Below the pieces are notes generated by a model. It had not been told where the DNA came from. It saw only the letters and a list, made by a program, of their open reading frames with translations, and ran no database searches. Source: Prochlorococcus marinus str. MIT 9215 (lineage in GTDB: Bacteria > Cyanobacteriota > Cyanobacteriia > PCC-6307 > Cyanobiaceae). From it: 10,873 nt of DNA. Of this stretch, positions 1-7,092 are shown piece by piece. The DNA lies in the NCBI GenBank assembly GCA_949486985.1, contig CATBLW010000066.1, positions 1-10,873 of the forward strand. Direction: 5' to 3'. Both the position numbers and the translations under genes were made by a program. How positions within the stretch are numbered: position 1 is the stretch's first letter; every line of letters starts with the position of its first letter.

Positions 1-295
1 AAACATCCTGGCAAGCAAGGTTGGTTTGGCCCATCAGGGTGTAGATCAGGGAGCGATCGTTCAGTGGTTCGGGATTATTTTGATGTTGTTGAACAACTTT
101 GTTGCAGTGCTTTAGGGCATGCTCCAATCCTTCAAGATCCAGATTGTCGAGACAGGCTTGAGAAGAGATATTGGCTTCAGAAGCCTGCTTGCTTGGCGCT
201 GATCGGCTCGTGCAGCCAAAGCTTGATAGCAAGAGAACGCACACCAAAAGATTGGTGATTTTTTTTAGATAATCAATAGCTATAACGCTCTTCAC
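1..295 (-). CDS. Putative lipoprotein with TPR-like sequence (partial, C-terminus beyond left edge)
   Basis: This reading frame is open from a GTG at 295 to the left edge, 98 codons. The N-terminus has two lysines, a hydrophobic stretch and a lipobox (LSSFGC, Cys28) followed by TSRSA, as expected of a lipoprotein signal peptide, so the mature protein should be lipid-anchored outside the plasma membrane. After a Ser/Ala-rich linker, residues about 48-98 (LEGLEHALKHCNKVVQQ, then a second helix-like stretch around NDRSLIYTLMGQTNLA) resemble a tetratricopeptide repeat, a protein-binding scaffold. The GTG is the only in-frame start that keeps the charged N-region, since no ATG precedes the lipobox; a TTG/GTG pair just inside would remove it. 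The start lies inside the end of the upstream gene (23-base overlap), suggesting translational coupling. Specific function unknown; the TPR call is inference from helix pattern. Confidence 0.6.
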   Translation of the reverse strand, partial: MKSVIAIDYLKKITNLLVCVLLLSSFGCTSRSAPSKQASEANISSQACLDNLDLEGLEHALKHCNKVVQQHQNNPEPLNDRSLIYTLMGQTNLACQDV

Positions 296-713
296 TATCT
301 GTGGTTGAGGGTGTGTTGGTATTGCTGGCGTCGTCTGAATAGCTATCTGCGCTTTGCTCGGTTGCTGTTTGATTTGTGTTGATTGCGCTCGCAGATGCAC
401 CAAATAGATCACCCAGATAACGACCACATTCCGGGAAATTGCCTGGCTCCTCAACCACAGCCTCTGTAATCATCACTGCAGCATGCTCGGGCGAGCTTTT
501 GAATAGGCCACCGCTCTGTCGCTTGATGACGGCATAGGAGGCCTTCCAGCTCACCTCATGGTTATTGCCATTGCTGCGCATGTAGCAATAGATCTGTGCA
601 CCCTTGTCACCACTTTCGTTTGGTGCCGCCTCTAGTGGTTCACTGGCAAGGCTTAGCCCTGCGAGGCTCATTAACGAAAGACAAAGAGCGATCCGATGTC
701 GATTCCTAGCCAT
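273..713 (-). CDS. Secreted small cyanobacterial protein of unknown function
   Basis: A 146-residue protein starting at an ATG at 713. The N-terminus (MARNRHR, then a hydrophobic stretch to about residue 24 ending in ASEP) looks like a Sec signal peptide. The central domain, about residues 39-107, contains two cysteines (in QIYCYM and PECGRY), the stretch WKASYAVIKRQSGGLFKSSP and a short acidic ITEAVVEEPG segment. The last 40 residues are a low-complexity Ser/Thr/Asn/Asp tail. The central block resembles what I remember as the picocyanobacterial DUF6554 family, but I could not verify this. The two cysteines could form a disulfide after export. It overlaps the next minus-strand gene by 23 bases, so the two are probably co-transcribed. 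No biochemical role can be given. Confidence 0.8.
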   Translation of the reverse strand: MARNRHRIALCLSLMSLAGLSLASEPLEAAPNESGDKGAQIYCYMRSNGNNHEVSWKASYAVIKRQSGGLFKSSPEHAAVMITEAVVEEPGNFPECGRYLGDLFGASASAINTNQTATEQSADSYSDDASNTNTPSTTDSEERYSY

Positions 714-786
714 GGCTGGATAGTGAATTCAGCATTAGTAAACGTATCGATTGAGCTTGTGATGTCCAGAGCTGAGTGGAAATTGC

Positions 787-1290
787 TTAGTCCACTGGGG
801 CGATGAACTTCACTAACACCGGCATGACCAGTAGCACGGTGATCAATCTCACGGAATGCAGTGCAGCAACTGCTGCTCCAACTCCGAAATCTGCACCCAC
901 AAGGCTCATGCCGCTAATGCCTCCCGGTGCTGCACCAAGAATTGAGGTGACGAGGTCTAGTCCCAGCAAGCGGCTGCTCCAAAGCCCCACCAGTAAGCCA
1001 GTCAGTACGAGAGTGATTGTGATCAGCAGCGCAGGTCTCCAAAGGTTTTGTAAGGCTTCTAGGGAATTTCTGGTCAGGCCAGTTCCAATCACAGTGCCGA
1101 TAAATATTTCAATGGTGGTGCGTGTTCCAACGGGCCATTCAGCAATCTCCAGACGACCGCTCATGCTGACGATTCCCGCACCGATAAGCGCTCCGGCAAG
1201 AGGTGCCGATGGAATACCTGTGCGCAATGTCAGTAGGCCCATCCCTGTTCCTGCGATGAGATAGATCATCAAGGTCGCCATAGAGGGCAT
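787..1290 (-). CDS. AbrB-family integral membrane protein, single domain
   Basis: A 167-residue, strongly hydrophobic protein with about five membrane segments. It shows the pattern of the AbrB family (Pfam AbrB, formerly annotated ammonia monooxygenase-like): a short helix pair with PSAPLAGALIGAG, an IGTVIGTGLT turn, then LGAAPGGISGMSLVGADFG followed by an Arg-containing helix (HSVRLITVLLVMPVLV). Typical members carry two such domains over about 350 residues; this one carries a single complete copy. It would sit in the plasma membrane and may act as a dimer, or pair with another half-size protein; transport is presumed from the family but the substrate is unknown. An alternative ATG lies three codons in (1281). 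It is unrelated to the DNA-binding AbrB regulator of Bacillus. It shares a divergent upstream region with the gene at 1419. Confidence 0.8.
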   Translation of the reverse strand: MPSMATLMIYLIAGTGMGLLTLRTGIPSAPLAGALIGAGIVSMSGRLEIAEWPVGTRTTIEIFIGTVIGTGLTRNSLEALQNLWRPALLITITLVLTGLLVGLWSSRLLGLDLVTSILGAAPGGISGMSLVGADFGVGAAVAALHSVRLITVLLVMPVLVKFIAPVD

Positions 1291-1418
1291 GGTCGGTACA
1301 CATCAACAACAGTTAGAACCAGTTTGCTTGCCAAGCCATTTGTTCATTCTTTGGCTTTTGACTTGAGCCTCTTTCGTTGATGTGTTGTTATCGGAATGGA
1401 TTCATTTAGCTAGTGGTT

Positions 1419-1778
1419 ATGTCCTCGCCCGTTTCTTTTCGGATTAGCCGTGCGGCAGAAGATCTTGCCCAGGCCATTTCGGCTCTATCCCAGCGTTTGG
1501 TCAAGCTGGAGCAGCGCCAAGAGTCGTTGGAGTTGCAGTGGCGTCAATATCAGCAAGATTCTGAGTTGATTCCTGCCGATGAAATGGCGATGCTTGATGG
1601 TGTCGATCGTCTCTTGTTGGAGTGTCAGGAGTTGCTTGATGGCTCGGATTTATCTTCTGAACACTTGTCAGCTGATGAACAGGTGACATCTCAAGAACAA
1701 GCTTCATCTGAAGATTTTGATCAATCTGATGACTCCTCCGAGTCTTGGTCCGAGGACTCGACTCCACTCGCTGCTTGA
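1419..1778 (+). CDS. Hypothetical protein: N-terminal coiled coil, acidic Ser-rich tail
   Basis: The ATG at 1419 gives 119 residues; a GTG two codons earlier (1413) is the alternative start. Residues about 10-45 form a heptad-like amphipathic helix (ALSQRLVKLEQRQESLELQW), probably a coiled coil. A second short helix follows around MLDGVDRLLLECQELLDG. The last 45 residues are very acidic and Ser/Gln-rich (for example SDDSSESWSEDS) and probably disordered. There is no signal peptide or membrane segment, so it should be cytoplasmic. I do not recognise the family; the pattern fits a small structural or scaffold protein, but that is inference. The next small gene follows after 43 bases on the same strand. 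Confidence 0.65.
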   Translation: MSSPVSFRISRAAEDLAQAISALSQRLVKLEQRQESLELQWRQYQQDSELIPADEMAMLDGVDRLLLECQELLDGSDLSSEHLSADEQVTSQEQASSEDFDQSDDSSESWSEDSTPLAA

Positions 1779-1821
1779 GGATGGGGTGTCCGGTGGCAAA
1801 ATAAAAAAAACTAAGGCAACC

Positions 1822-2025
1822 ATGGCTTCCACCATTTCTGCCTCTCGCGTCTCTTTAGCTTCACTTTCATGCAGCCAGCAGGCTTTTCATGAGGGAGGCC
1901 ATCAGCTTGAAAAGCTTGAATTTGCTTTGGCTGTTGCCGAAACTCGTGGAGATCAATGCCGCTCTGAGCAACTGAGAGCCGAGATTGCAGATCTGGGAGG
2001 CAATATTGAAGAGCCTGGCACCTGA
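1822..2025 (+). CDS. Small hypothetical protein (67 residues)
   Basis: The frame is open further upstream, but the likely start is the ATG at 1822. It is preceded at 1812-1816 by TAAGG, a plausible ribosome binding site, and the upstream in-frame codons overlap the previous gene and read as out-of-frame sequence. The product begins MASTISASRV, then has a helical charged stretch (residues about 22-60, HEGGHQLEKLEFALAVAE, then CRSEQLRAEIADLGG) and ends in an acidic tail. There is no signal peptide or membrane helix. The family is not recognised; it resembles the many short conserved proteins of picocyanobacteria. Confidence 0.55.
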   Translation: MASTISASRVSLASLSCSQQAFHEGGHQLEKLEFALAVAETRGDQCRSEQLRAEIADLGGNIEEPGT

Positions 2026-2188
2026 CACCGCTTGAATCGATACATTGATCTGATTGGTGCCTAAGAGCCAACTATCAGCAAGCATTGATACTTATTTGAG
2101 CAGGTATTCGCAGAATTTGCGTTAAACTTCAATCAAAAGGCTTCACAGAGCAATCTTGACATCAACACTACTAAGAACGCCGCCCACG

Positions 2189-2380
2189 ATGAATAACGCT
2201 GCTAATCAGCGTGAGGTTTATATGAAGGCCGCGGCCAATTTTTTTGATCGCGCTTCTGCTCAGGCAGAAGAAGGAGATCTGTTAGCGGCTGGAAGCTTCA
2301 TTCTCAAGGGTTTAGATCAAGAACGACGAGCAGGAATTGTTGGGCCTCAAGTTCTGCAATTGATCAAACCGAGGAGCTGA
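2189..2380 (+). CDS. Small conserved-looking helical protein (63 residues)
   Basis: Starts at an ATG at 2189 (MNNAANQREVY); a TTG 33 bases upstream (2156) would add a less protein-like extension, so I prefer the ATG. The sequence is almost entirely helical: residues about 11-46 include YMKAAANFFDRASAQAEEGD and AAGSFILKGLDQERRAG, arranged like one TPR hairpin, ending in a basic VLQLIKPRS tail. I recall similar short proteins in Prochlorococcus and Synechococcus but cannot name a family. It is probably cytoplasmic. The tRNA gene on the opposite strand lies about 140 bases downstream. Confidence 0.65.
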   Translation: MNNAANQREVYMKAAANFFDRASAQAEEGDLLAAGSFILKGLDQERRAGIVGPQVLQLIKPRS

Positions 2381-2417
2381 ACAACACTCCAGGCCAATAT
2401 CCTCGTTATTGCGAATG

Positions 2418-2487
2418 CAAATCATTCTTGCTTTGAACGATCTGATTAAAGGCTCCAGCAAGAGCGCATCAAGCTGCGAATGATTTG
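2418..2487. repeat. Perfect 10-bp inverted repeat in intergenic DNA
   Basis: CAAATCATTC at 2418-2427 and its exact reverse complement at 2478-2487 bracket 50 bases, downstream of the small gene at 2189 and downstream of the minus-strand tRNA. The left arm can also pair locally (GAATG with CATTC, five-base stem and five-base loop at 2413-2427). There is no run of T, so a standard terminator is not shown. It could contribute to a 3'-end structure for either transcript, or be chance. Confidence 0.25.
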
Positions 2488-2517
2488 GGCTTTGTGAATT
2501 GATTTAGTTGCTTGCTA

Positions 2518-2589
2518 AGCGGATGACCGGATTCGAACCGGCGACGTTCAGCTTGGGAAGCTGACATTCTACCACTGAATTACATCCGC
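2518..2589 (-). tRNA. tRNA-Gly(CCC)
   Basis: Read on the minus strand, the sequence folds as a complete cloverleaf: acceptor stem GCGGATG/CATCCGC (7 bp), D arm ATTC-AGTGGTA-GAAT, anticodon stem TCAGC/GCTGA around loop TTCCCAA, a five-base variable region, and T arm GCCGG-TTCGAAT-CCGGT. Loop positions 34-36 read CCC, giving glycine decoding of GGG codons. The discriminator base is T and the 3' CCA is not encoded, so it must be added by tRNA nucleotidyltransferase. The gene stands alone between protein genes. Confidence 0.95.
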
Positions 2590-2638
2590 AATTGTATGAG
2601 TCTAGTTCATATTTGATATGGCTTTGCAAACAGAATCC

Positions 2639-3787
2639 TTAGTTTAGTTCTCTTGCTGCGGCAGCCATTCCTGCCCCTATTTCGCCTTGATGTAAGCCAA
2701 GAGACTGCAGGGTGGCTTCGATTGCCGAAACAGCCGTGAGAACATCTCGATCACAAACAAAGCCGAGGTGGCCGATTCTGAACACCTTGCCTTTGAGATG
2801 ATCCTGTCCGCCAGCTAGCAAGATATCGAACTTCGCTTGTACTGCTTTGCGAAGTTGCTCAGCATCAATGCCTTCTGGAGCCACTGCAGTGATTGCAGGG
2901 CTGCCATGTCCTTCCGCTGCATATAGGGCTAGACCGATGGCTTTCATGCCTGCTTGAGCGGCAGCGCGATGGCGGGAATGACGGGCAAAAATTGCTTCTA
3001 GCCCTTCTGCTTGCATCATCTCTAAAGCTGATTCCAGTGCGAAATAGAGATTGACGGCTGGAGTAAAGGGATTGCTGTCTTTGATGGCGGTTTTGCGATA
3101 TGGGCCCAGATCTAAATAAAATTTCGGCAGATCAGAGCGCTCATAGGCCTGCCAGGCACGCTCACTCATCGCCACGAAGCTCAGTCCTGGAGGCATCATG
3201 TATCCCTTTTGGGAACCAGAGGCCACCACATCCAGGCCCCAAGAATCCATCGGAACATTGCAGGCCCCAAGGCTGGTCACGCAATCAGCAATGGTGAGAG
3301 CTGTGCCGTGATTGTTGACATATTTGCTGATGGTTTCGAGGTCGTTCATCACCCCAGTGGATGTTTCCGAATGGGTGAGGATGACGGCCCTGATTTTTTT
3401 TTCAACGTCTGCCTCTAGAGCCTTGCGGAATGCTTCTGGGTCTAGTGGTTGCCCCCATTCGGCTTTGACAACCTCAACGTCAAGGCCAAAGGCCTTCGAT
3501 ACTTTTACCCATCGCTCGCCGAACTTGCCGTTGTCGCCGCAGAGCACCTTGTCGCCCCGGCTGAGGGTATTAATGATTCCCGCTTCCATTGCGGCTGTGC
3601 CGCTGCCTGTGATGACAAGCACGTCTTGACTGGTTTGATGCAACCATCGCAGTTGCTCAGAGGTGTGACGCACCAAGGCTTGAAAGGGGCCACTGCGATG
3701 GCCGATGGGGTGTCGACCCATGGCCTTGAGCACTGTTTCGGGAACCGGTGTTGGACCCGGAATCATCAGAGTGAGTTTGTCCTGCAA
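2639..3787 (-). CDS. Class V aminotransferase, alanine-glyoxylate / serine-pyruvate type
   Basis: A 382-residue PLP-dependent enzyme of fold type I. The N-terminus has the family signature LMIPGPTPVP, followed by IGHRSGPFQ. The phosphate-binding loop is GSGTAAMEA (about 61-69), HSETSTG lies near 139, Asp168 (in TIADCVTS) should contact the pyridine nitrogen, and Lys194 in SGSQKGYMMPPG should form the Schiff base. Arg337 in VFRIGHLG is the expected carboxylate-binding arginine. Homologues move amino groups among alanine, serine, glyoxylate and pyruvate; in cyanobacteria this suggests photorespiratory glyoxylate-to-glycine conversion, but the exact substrates cannot be read here. Some databases call such proteins 'soluble hydrogenase 42 kDa subunit', an old misnomer. 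The start is a TTG, because an in-frame stop lies five codons upstream; the ATG at codon 8 would cut into the conserved N-terminus. Full length. Confidence 0.92.
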   Translation of the reverse strand: MQDKLTLMIPGPTPVPETVLKAMGRHPIGHRSGPFQALVRHTSEQLRWLHQTSQDVLVITGSGTAAMEAGIINTLSRGDKVLCGDNGKFGERWVKVSKAFGLDVEVVKAEWGQPLDPEAFRKALEADVEKKIRAVILTHSETSTGVMNDLETISKYVNNHGTALTIADCVTSLGACNVPMDSWGLDVVASGSQKGYMMPPGLSFVAMSERAWQAYERSDLPKFYLDLGPYRKTAIKDSNPFTPAVNLYFALESALEMMQAEGLEAIFARHSRHRAAAQAGMKAIGLALYAAEGHGSPAITAVAPEGIDAEQLRKAVQAKFDILLAGGQDHLKGKVFRIGHLGFVCDRDVLTAVSAIEATLQSLGLHQGEIGAGMAAAARELN

Positions 3788-3843
3788 GGCCTCAGGGGTT
3801 GCTCAATCCTTCATCCTAAAAATGATTCAGGCGCTGCGCTTTT

Positions 3844-5016
3844 ATCGATCACCTTGAAACTGGTTTTAGAGGGCTAACACTGCCGGTTTGGGTTGCGGCA
3901 GCGGCCCAGGCTGCAACTGAAGTGTTGCTAGGGCGTCCGTTCGTGAATGAGCAGCAACTGCGATCACCCGATTGTGTTGAACTGCTGTCTGTACACGTGA
4001 GTTCTGCTGCTTTGTTGGCAGGTGGGCAGCGGGCGCTAGCCATTAGTTTTTGTGATCCAGGTCAAGGCTTGGACCTCACGCGCGGCCTCGAGATTTGGGT
4101 GTTTGTGGAGTGGCAGCAGTCGCGTCTCTCTACAGATGATCAGTCGAATTCGGCTGCAGGAGATTGGCTCAAGATCGTTCCTGGTTTCGGTGTCGGAACC
4201 TTGGGATCTGGTGGTGAGGCTTGTTTATCCGGCTTTGCTTGTGAACTGCTTCAGCAAACGCTTCGACCTTTAGTGCCTGCGCAACGCTGTCTGCAGGTTG
4301 AGGTTGTCTTGCCCCGTGGCAAAGATTTGGCCTTGCGCACAAGCAATGCAGCATTTGGAGTGGTTGATGGTCTGGCGTTGATCGGTACTCAGGCAGAGGT
4401 GCAGACCAGTGCTTCGCCTGATCAGTTGCAACAGGCGCTGGAGCAATTACGGCAACAATGCGCTGAACCTGGTTTCAGCGGGGCGCTCACCTTGGTGATT
4501 GGTGAAAATGGTTTGGATCTTGCCCATCAACTTGGCTTGACTTCCCAGCCATTGCTGAAGGCCGGTAACTGGATGGGGCCTTTGTTATTGGCAGCGGCTG
4601 AGGCTGGAGTTGAGCAGCTTTTGTTGTTTGGCTATCACGGCAAGTTGGTCAAGCTGGCAGGGGGGATTTTTCATACCCATCATCATTTGGCTGATGCTCG
4701 CTTAGAAGTGCTGACGGCAATGGCAGTCCGTGAGGGGTTGTCTTTGGACACGATTCGATTGCTGGCTCAGTCCGAATCGATGGAGGCAGCCCTGAATCGG
4801 CTGGAAGCTCAGGATTCCCAATTGGCTAAGCAGCTTTGGGATCGGCTGGCAGCAGTCGTGGAGCAACGCAGTGCGGACTACATCAGTCGCTATGGATCCT
4901 GGTCGATGACGATTGGTTCAGCGCTATTTGATCGACAGCGTCGATTGCGTTGGGCTGGCCCATTAGGTGTTCAACAACTGACGGTTTTGGGAGTGATTCC
5001 AGAAGCCTTGCACTGA
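3844..5016 (+). CDS. cbiD: CbiD, cobalt-precorrin-5B C1-methyltransferase (start unresolved)
   Basis: CbiD methylates C1 of cobalt-precorrin-5B with S-adenosylmethionine in the oxygen-independent branch of corrin synthesis, so the gene points to cobalamin or pseudocobalamin production. Family features are clear: GLTLPVWVAAAAQAA near the N-terminus, RTSNAAFGVVDGLALIG in the middle (about 4336-4386), and the hallmark GYHGKLVKLAGGIFHTHHH (about 4630-4690) followed by LADARLE. The start is odd. The frame is open from 3826 (after a TGA), but the first ATG, GTG or TTG is the GTG at 3922, which lies after the conserved LPVWVAAAA block. I list 3844 (ATC) as the approximate start of plausible coding. 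An ATG at 3822 sits in another frame and would join this one if one T of the TTTT at 3840-3843 were absent. guaA follows after 56 bases on the same strand. Confidence 0.85.
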   Translation: MDHLETGFRGLTLPVWVAAAAQAATEVLLGRPFVNEQQLRSPDCVELLSVHVSSAALLAGGQRALAISFCDPGQGLDLTRGLEIWVFVEWQQSRLSTDDQSNSAAGDWLKIVPGFGVGTLGSGGEACLSGFACELLQQTLRPLVPAQRCLQVEVVLPRGKDLALRTSNAAFGVVDGLALIGTQAEVQTSASPDQLQQALEQLRQQCAEPGFSGALTLVIGENGLDLAHQLGLTSQPLLKAGNWMGPLLLAAAEAGVEQLLLFGYHGKLVKLAGGIFHTHHHLADARLEVLTAMAVREGLSLDTIRLLAQSESMEAALNRLEAQDSQLAKQLWDRLAAVVEQRSADYISRYGSWSMTIGSALFDRQRRLRWAGPLGVQQLTVLGVIPEALH

Positions 5017-5072
5017 ATTTCCCTACCCTGAACGCACTGACGGACGTCTCTTTTAAGAGCATTTTCGGCGAT

Positions 5073-6659
5073 ATGTCTTCTTCTCAGCCCGATCGTCAGC
5101 GCCAGCCTGCGATTGTCATTCTTGATTTTGGCTCGCAATATTCCGAGCTGATTGCTCGCCGGGTGCGTGAAACAGAGGTTTATTCGTTGGTGATCGGCTA
5201 CAGCACCTCCGCAGAGGAGCTGCGTCAGTTGGCCCCAAAGGGGATCATTTTGAGCGGCGGACCAAGCTCGGTTTATGCCGAGAGAGCCCCCCTCTGTGAT
5301 CCGGAGATATGGAATTTGGGAATTCCTGTGCTTGGGGTTTGTTATGGCATGCAATTGATGGTGCAGCAGTTGGGTGGTCGGGTGGAAGTGGCTACGGGCA
5401 AGGCCGAATACGGCAAGGCTCCTCTTGAAGTTGATGACCCGACGGACCTGCTCACCAATGTTGAGAATGGCTCCACCATGTGGATGAGCCATGGTGATTC
5501 CGTGCGCGCCTTGCCTGAGGGGTTTGTGCGACTTGCTCATACAGCGAACACGCCAGATGCGGCTGTGGCTGACCACACGCGTTCGCTTTATGGCGTGCAA
5601 TTTCATCCTGAGGTGGTTCATTCCACTGATGGGATGTCGCTAATTAGAAATTTTGTTTATCACATTTGTGGTTGTGAACCGGATTGGACCACGACCGCAT
5701 TTATTGAAGAAGCCGTTAGCCAGGTCCGTTCGCAAGTCGGTGAAAAAAAGGTACTGCTTGCCTTGTCTGGTGGTGTTGACTCTTCCACCCTTGCCTTTCT
5801 TTTGAAACAGGCGATTGGAGATCAGCTGACATGCATGTTTATTGATCAGGGGTTTATGCGTAAAGGCGAGCCTGAGTTTTTGATGGATTTCTTTGATCGT
5901 AAGTTTAATATTAATGTTGAATATATCAATGCAAGACAGCGGTTTATTTCTAAGTTGAATGGCATTGTTGATCCGGAAGAGAAACGTAAAATTATTGGTA
6001 CCGAATTCATTCGAGTCTTTGAAGAAGAGAGTGCACGACTAGGTCCATTCGATTACCTCGCTCAGGGGACTCTCTATCCAGATGTGATCGAAAGTGCTGG
6101 AACCAACGTTGACCCAAAGACCGGCGAACGGGTGGCTGTGAAGATCAAAAGCCATCACAACGTGGGTGGGCTACCCAAGGATCTGCAGTTCAAGTTGGTG
6201 GAGCCTTTACGGCGCTTGTTTAAGGATGAGGTGCGAAAAGTAGGTCGTTCTTTGGGATTGCCGGAAGAGATTGTGCGGCGTCATCCTTTCCCTGGCCCAG
6301 GCTTGGCGATTCGCATTCTTGGTGAAGTGACCGATGAGAAGCTGAATTGTTTGCGTGATGCTGATTTGATTGTTCGCGAAGAAATTCGTGATGCAGGCCT
6401 CTATCACGACATATGGCAGGCCTTTGCTGTGTTGCTGCCTGTGCGCTCTGTCGGGGTGATGGGTGATCAGCGCACTTACGCCTGGCCGATTGTTTTGCGT
6501 TGCGTGTCCAGTGAGGACGGCATGACAGCGGATTGGTCACGCATGCCTGATGAGCTTTTGGAATCGATTTCTAGTCGAATTGTCAATGAGGTGAAGGGCG
6601 TGAACCGAGTGGTTCTTGATATCACTAGCAAGCCTCCAGGCACGATTGAGTGGGAATAG
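5073..6659 (+). CDS. guaA: GMP synthase (glutamine-hydrolysing)
   Basis: Converts XMP to GMP with ATP and glutamine, the last step of guanine nucleotide synthesis, in the cytoplasm. The ATG at 5073 gives 528 residues, the expected length; an upstream in-frame start would run into cbiD. Residues about 12-200 are a class I glutamine amidotransferase: Cys90 in GVCYGMQ is the nucleophile, with His178 and Glu180 in VQFHPEV. The ATP pyrophosphatase domain begins with the P-loop LSGGVDSS (231-238). The C-terminal dimerisation domain includes HPFPGPGLAIR and ends with KPPGTIEWE. All key residues are present. Codons 190-205 and about 270-310 are more AT-rich than the rest. The last six codons are repeated at 8259-8276, suggesting that this 3' end served as an integration site. 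No clear terminator follows the stop codon. Confidence 0.98.
   Translation: MSSSQPDRQRQPAIVILDFGSQYSELIARRVRETEVYSLVIGYSTSAEELRQLAPKGIILSGGPSSVYAERAPLCDPEIWNLGIPVLGVCYGMQLMVQQLGGRVEVATGKAEYGKAPLEVDDPTDLLTNVENGSTMWMSHGDSVRALPEGFVRLAHTANTPDAAVADHTRSLYGVQFHPEVVHSTDGMSLIRNFVYHICGCEPDWTTTAFIEEAVSQVRSQVGEKKVLLALSGGVDSSTLAFLLKQAIGDQLTCMFIDQGFMRKGEPEFLMDFFDRKFNINVEYINARQRFISKLNGIVDPEEKRKIIGTEFIRVFEEESARLGPFDYLAQGTLYPDVIESAGTNVDPKTGERVAVKIKSHHNVGGLPKDLQFKLVEPLRRLFKDEVRKVGRSLGLPEEIVRRHPFPGPGLAIRILGEVTDEKLNCLRDADLIVREEIRDAGLYHDIWQAFAVLLPVRSVGVMGDQRTYAWPIVLRCVSSEDGMTADWSRMPDELLESISSRIVNEVKGVNRVVLDITSKPPGTIEWE
6642..6659. repeat. Candidate attachment-site core at guaA 3' end (left copy)
   Basis: The last six codons of guaA, encoding TIEWE and the stop. 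The 14 bases from 6645 to 6658 (ATTGAGTGGGAATA) are identical to 8262-8275. From known biology, the 3' end of guaA is a recurrent target of tyrosine-recombinase islands in bacteria, which leave the host gene intact and a short direct repeat at the far end. Calling this an att site is inference, as no integrase is present. Confidence 0.45.
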
Positions 6660-6750
6660 TGCATTCTAGGATCCTTTTTATGTGCCCAATGAATAGTCGC
6701 TGTTCGTGCGTAAATTGCTGCTAAAGTTGAGTGAATGGTTTTTTGTTTTT

Positions 6751-7092
6751 ATGTATCCTAAAAAGTTTTTTCTGCCAGCAGTGCTCCTCGCTTTTCTTTT
6801 CTATCCGAATGCAGCACTTGCGAATCAGGCTGGAAACCGCTTTTTGAAGGATGCATGCATTAGTATCTTGAAAAACCTTTTATTTAAACCTCAGACCCTA
6901 CAAATTAGTGCTATTAAGTACTCAAAGCACTCAAATACTAATCCCGATACTCTAGGCGCGATTTTGGTTGATTACTCAGCGAAAAACAAGTCGGGCTTAA
7001 TTGTTGATGAGCGTGCTTATTGTGAACTTACTGATCGTGCGACTGTTTCAATTATGTCTGGGGCAAGACGTAATTTTTCTCATTTAAAATAA
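6751..7092 (+). CDS. AT-rich secreted small protein, unknown function
   Basis: The frame is open from a GTG at 6706 (128 residues), but the ATG at 6751 gives a textbook signal peptide: MYPKK, then a hydrophobic stretch (FFLPAVLLAFLFYP) and an ALA-N cleavage site, so 113 residues is preferred. The mature part (about 90 residues) has two cysteines, in DACISILK near its start and YCELTD near its end, which could form one disulfide in the periplasm. The pattern of a paired-cysteine domain with a central VDYSAKNKSG strand resembles small exported domains, but I recognise no family. Base composition is clearly more AT-rich than guaA just upstream, consistent with the idea that this stretch was acquired. 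No convincing ribosome binding site precedes either start. Confidence 0.6.
   Translation: MYPKKFFLPAVLLAFLFYPNAALANQAGNRFLKDACISILKNLLFKPQTLQISAIKYSKHSNTNPDTLGAILVDYSAKNKSGLIVDERAYCELTDRATVSIMSGARRNFSHLK

Noticed and set aside
64..258. Plus-strand 64-residue open frame
   Set aside because: The minus strand here encodes a lipoprotein with a proper lipobox and TPR-like helices; the plus frame shows no protein-like pattern.
803..1264. Plus-strand 153-residue open frame
   Set aside because: It is antisense to the AbrB-family membrane protein, which has clear family motifs.
4971..5621. Minus-strand 216-residue open frame
   Set aside because: It is antisense to the amidotransferase domain of guaA; its length is a by-product of guaA codon use.
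6663..6685. Terminator after guaA (AGGATCCT followed by T-rich bases)
   Set aside because: The palindrome is only eight bases with no loop, too short to form a stable hairpin.
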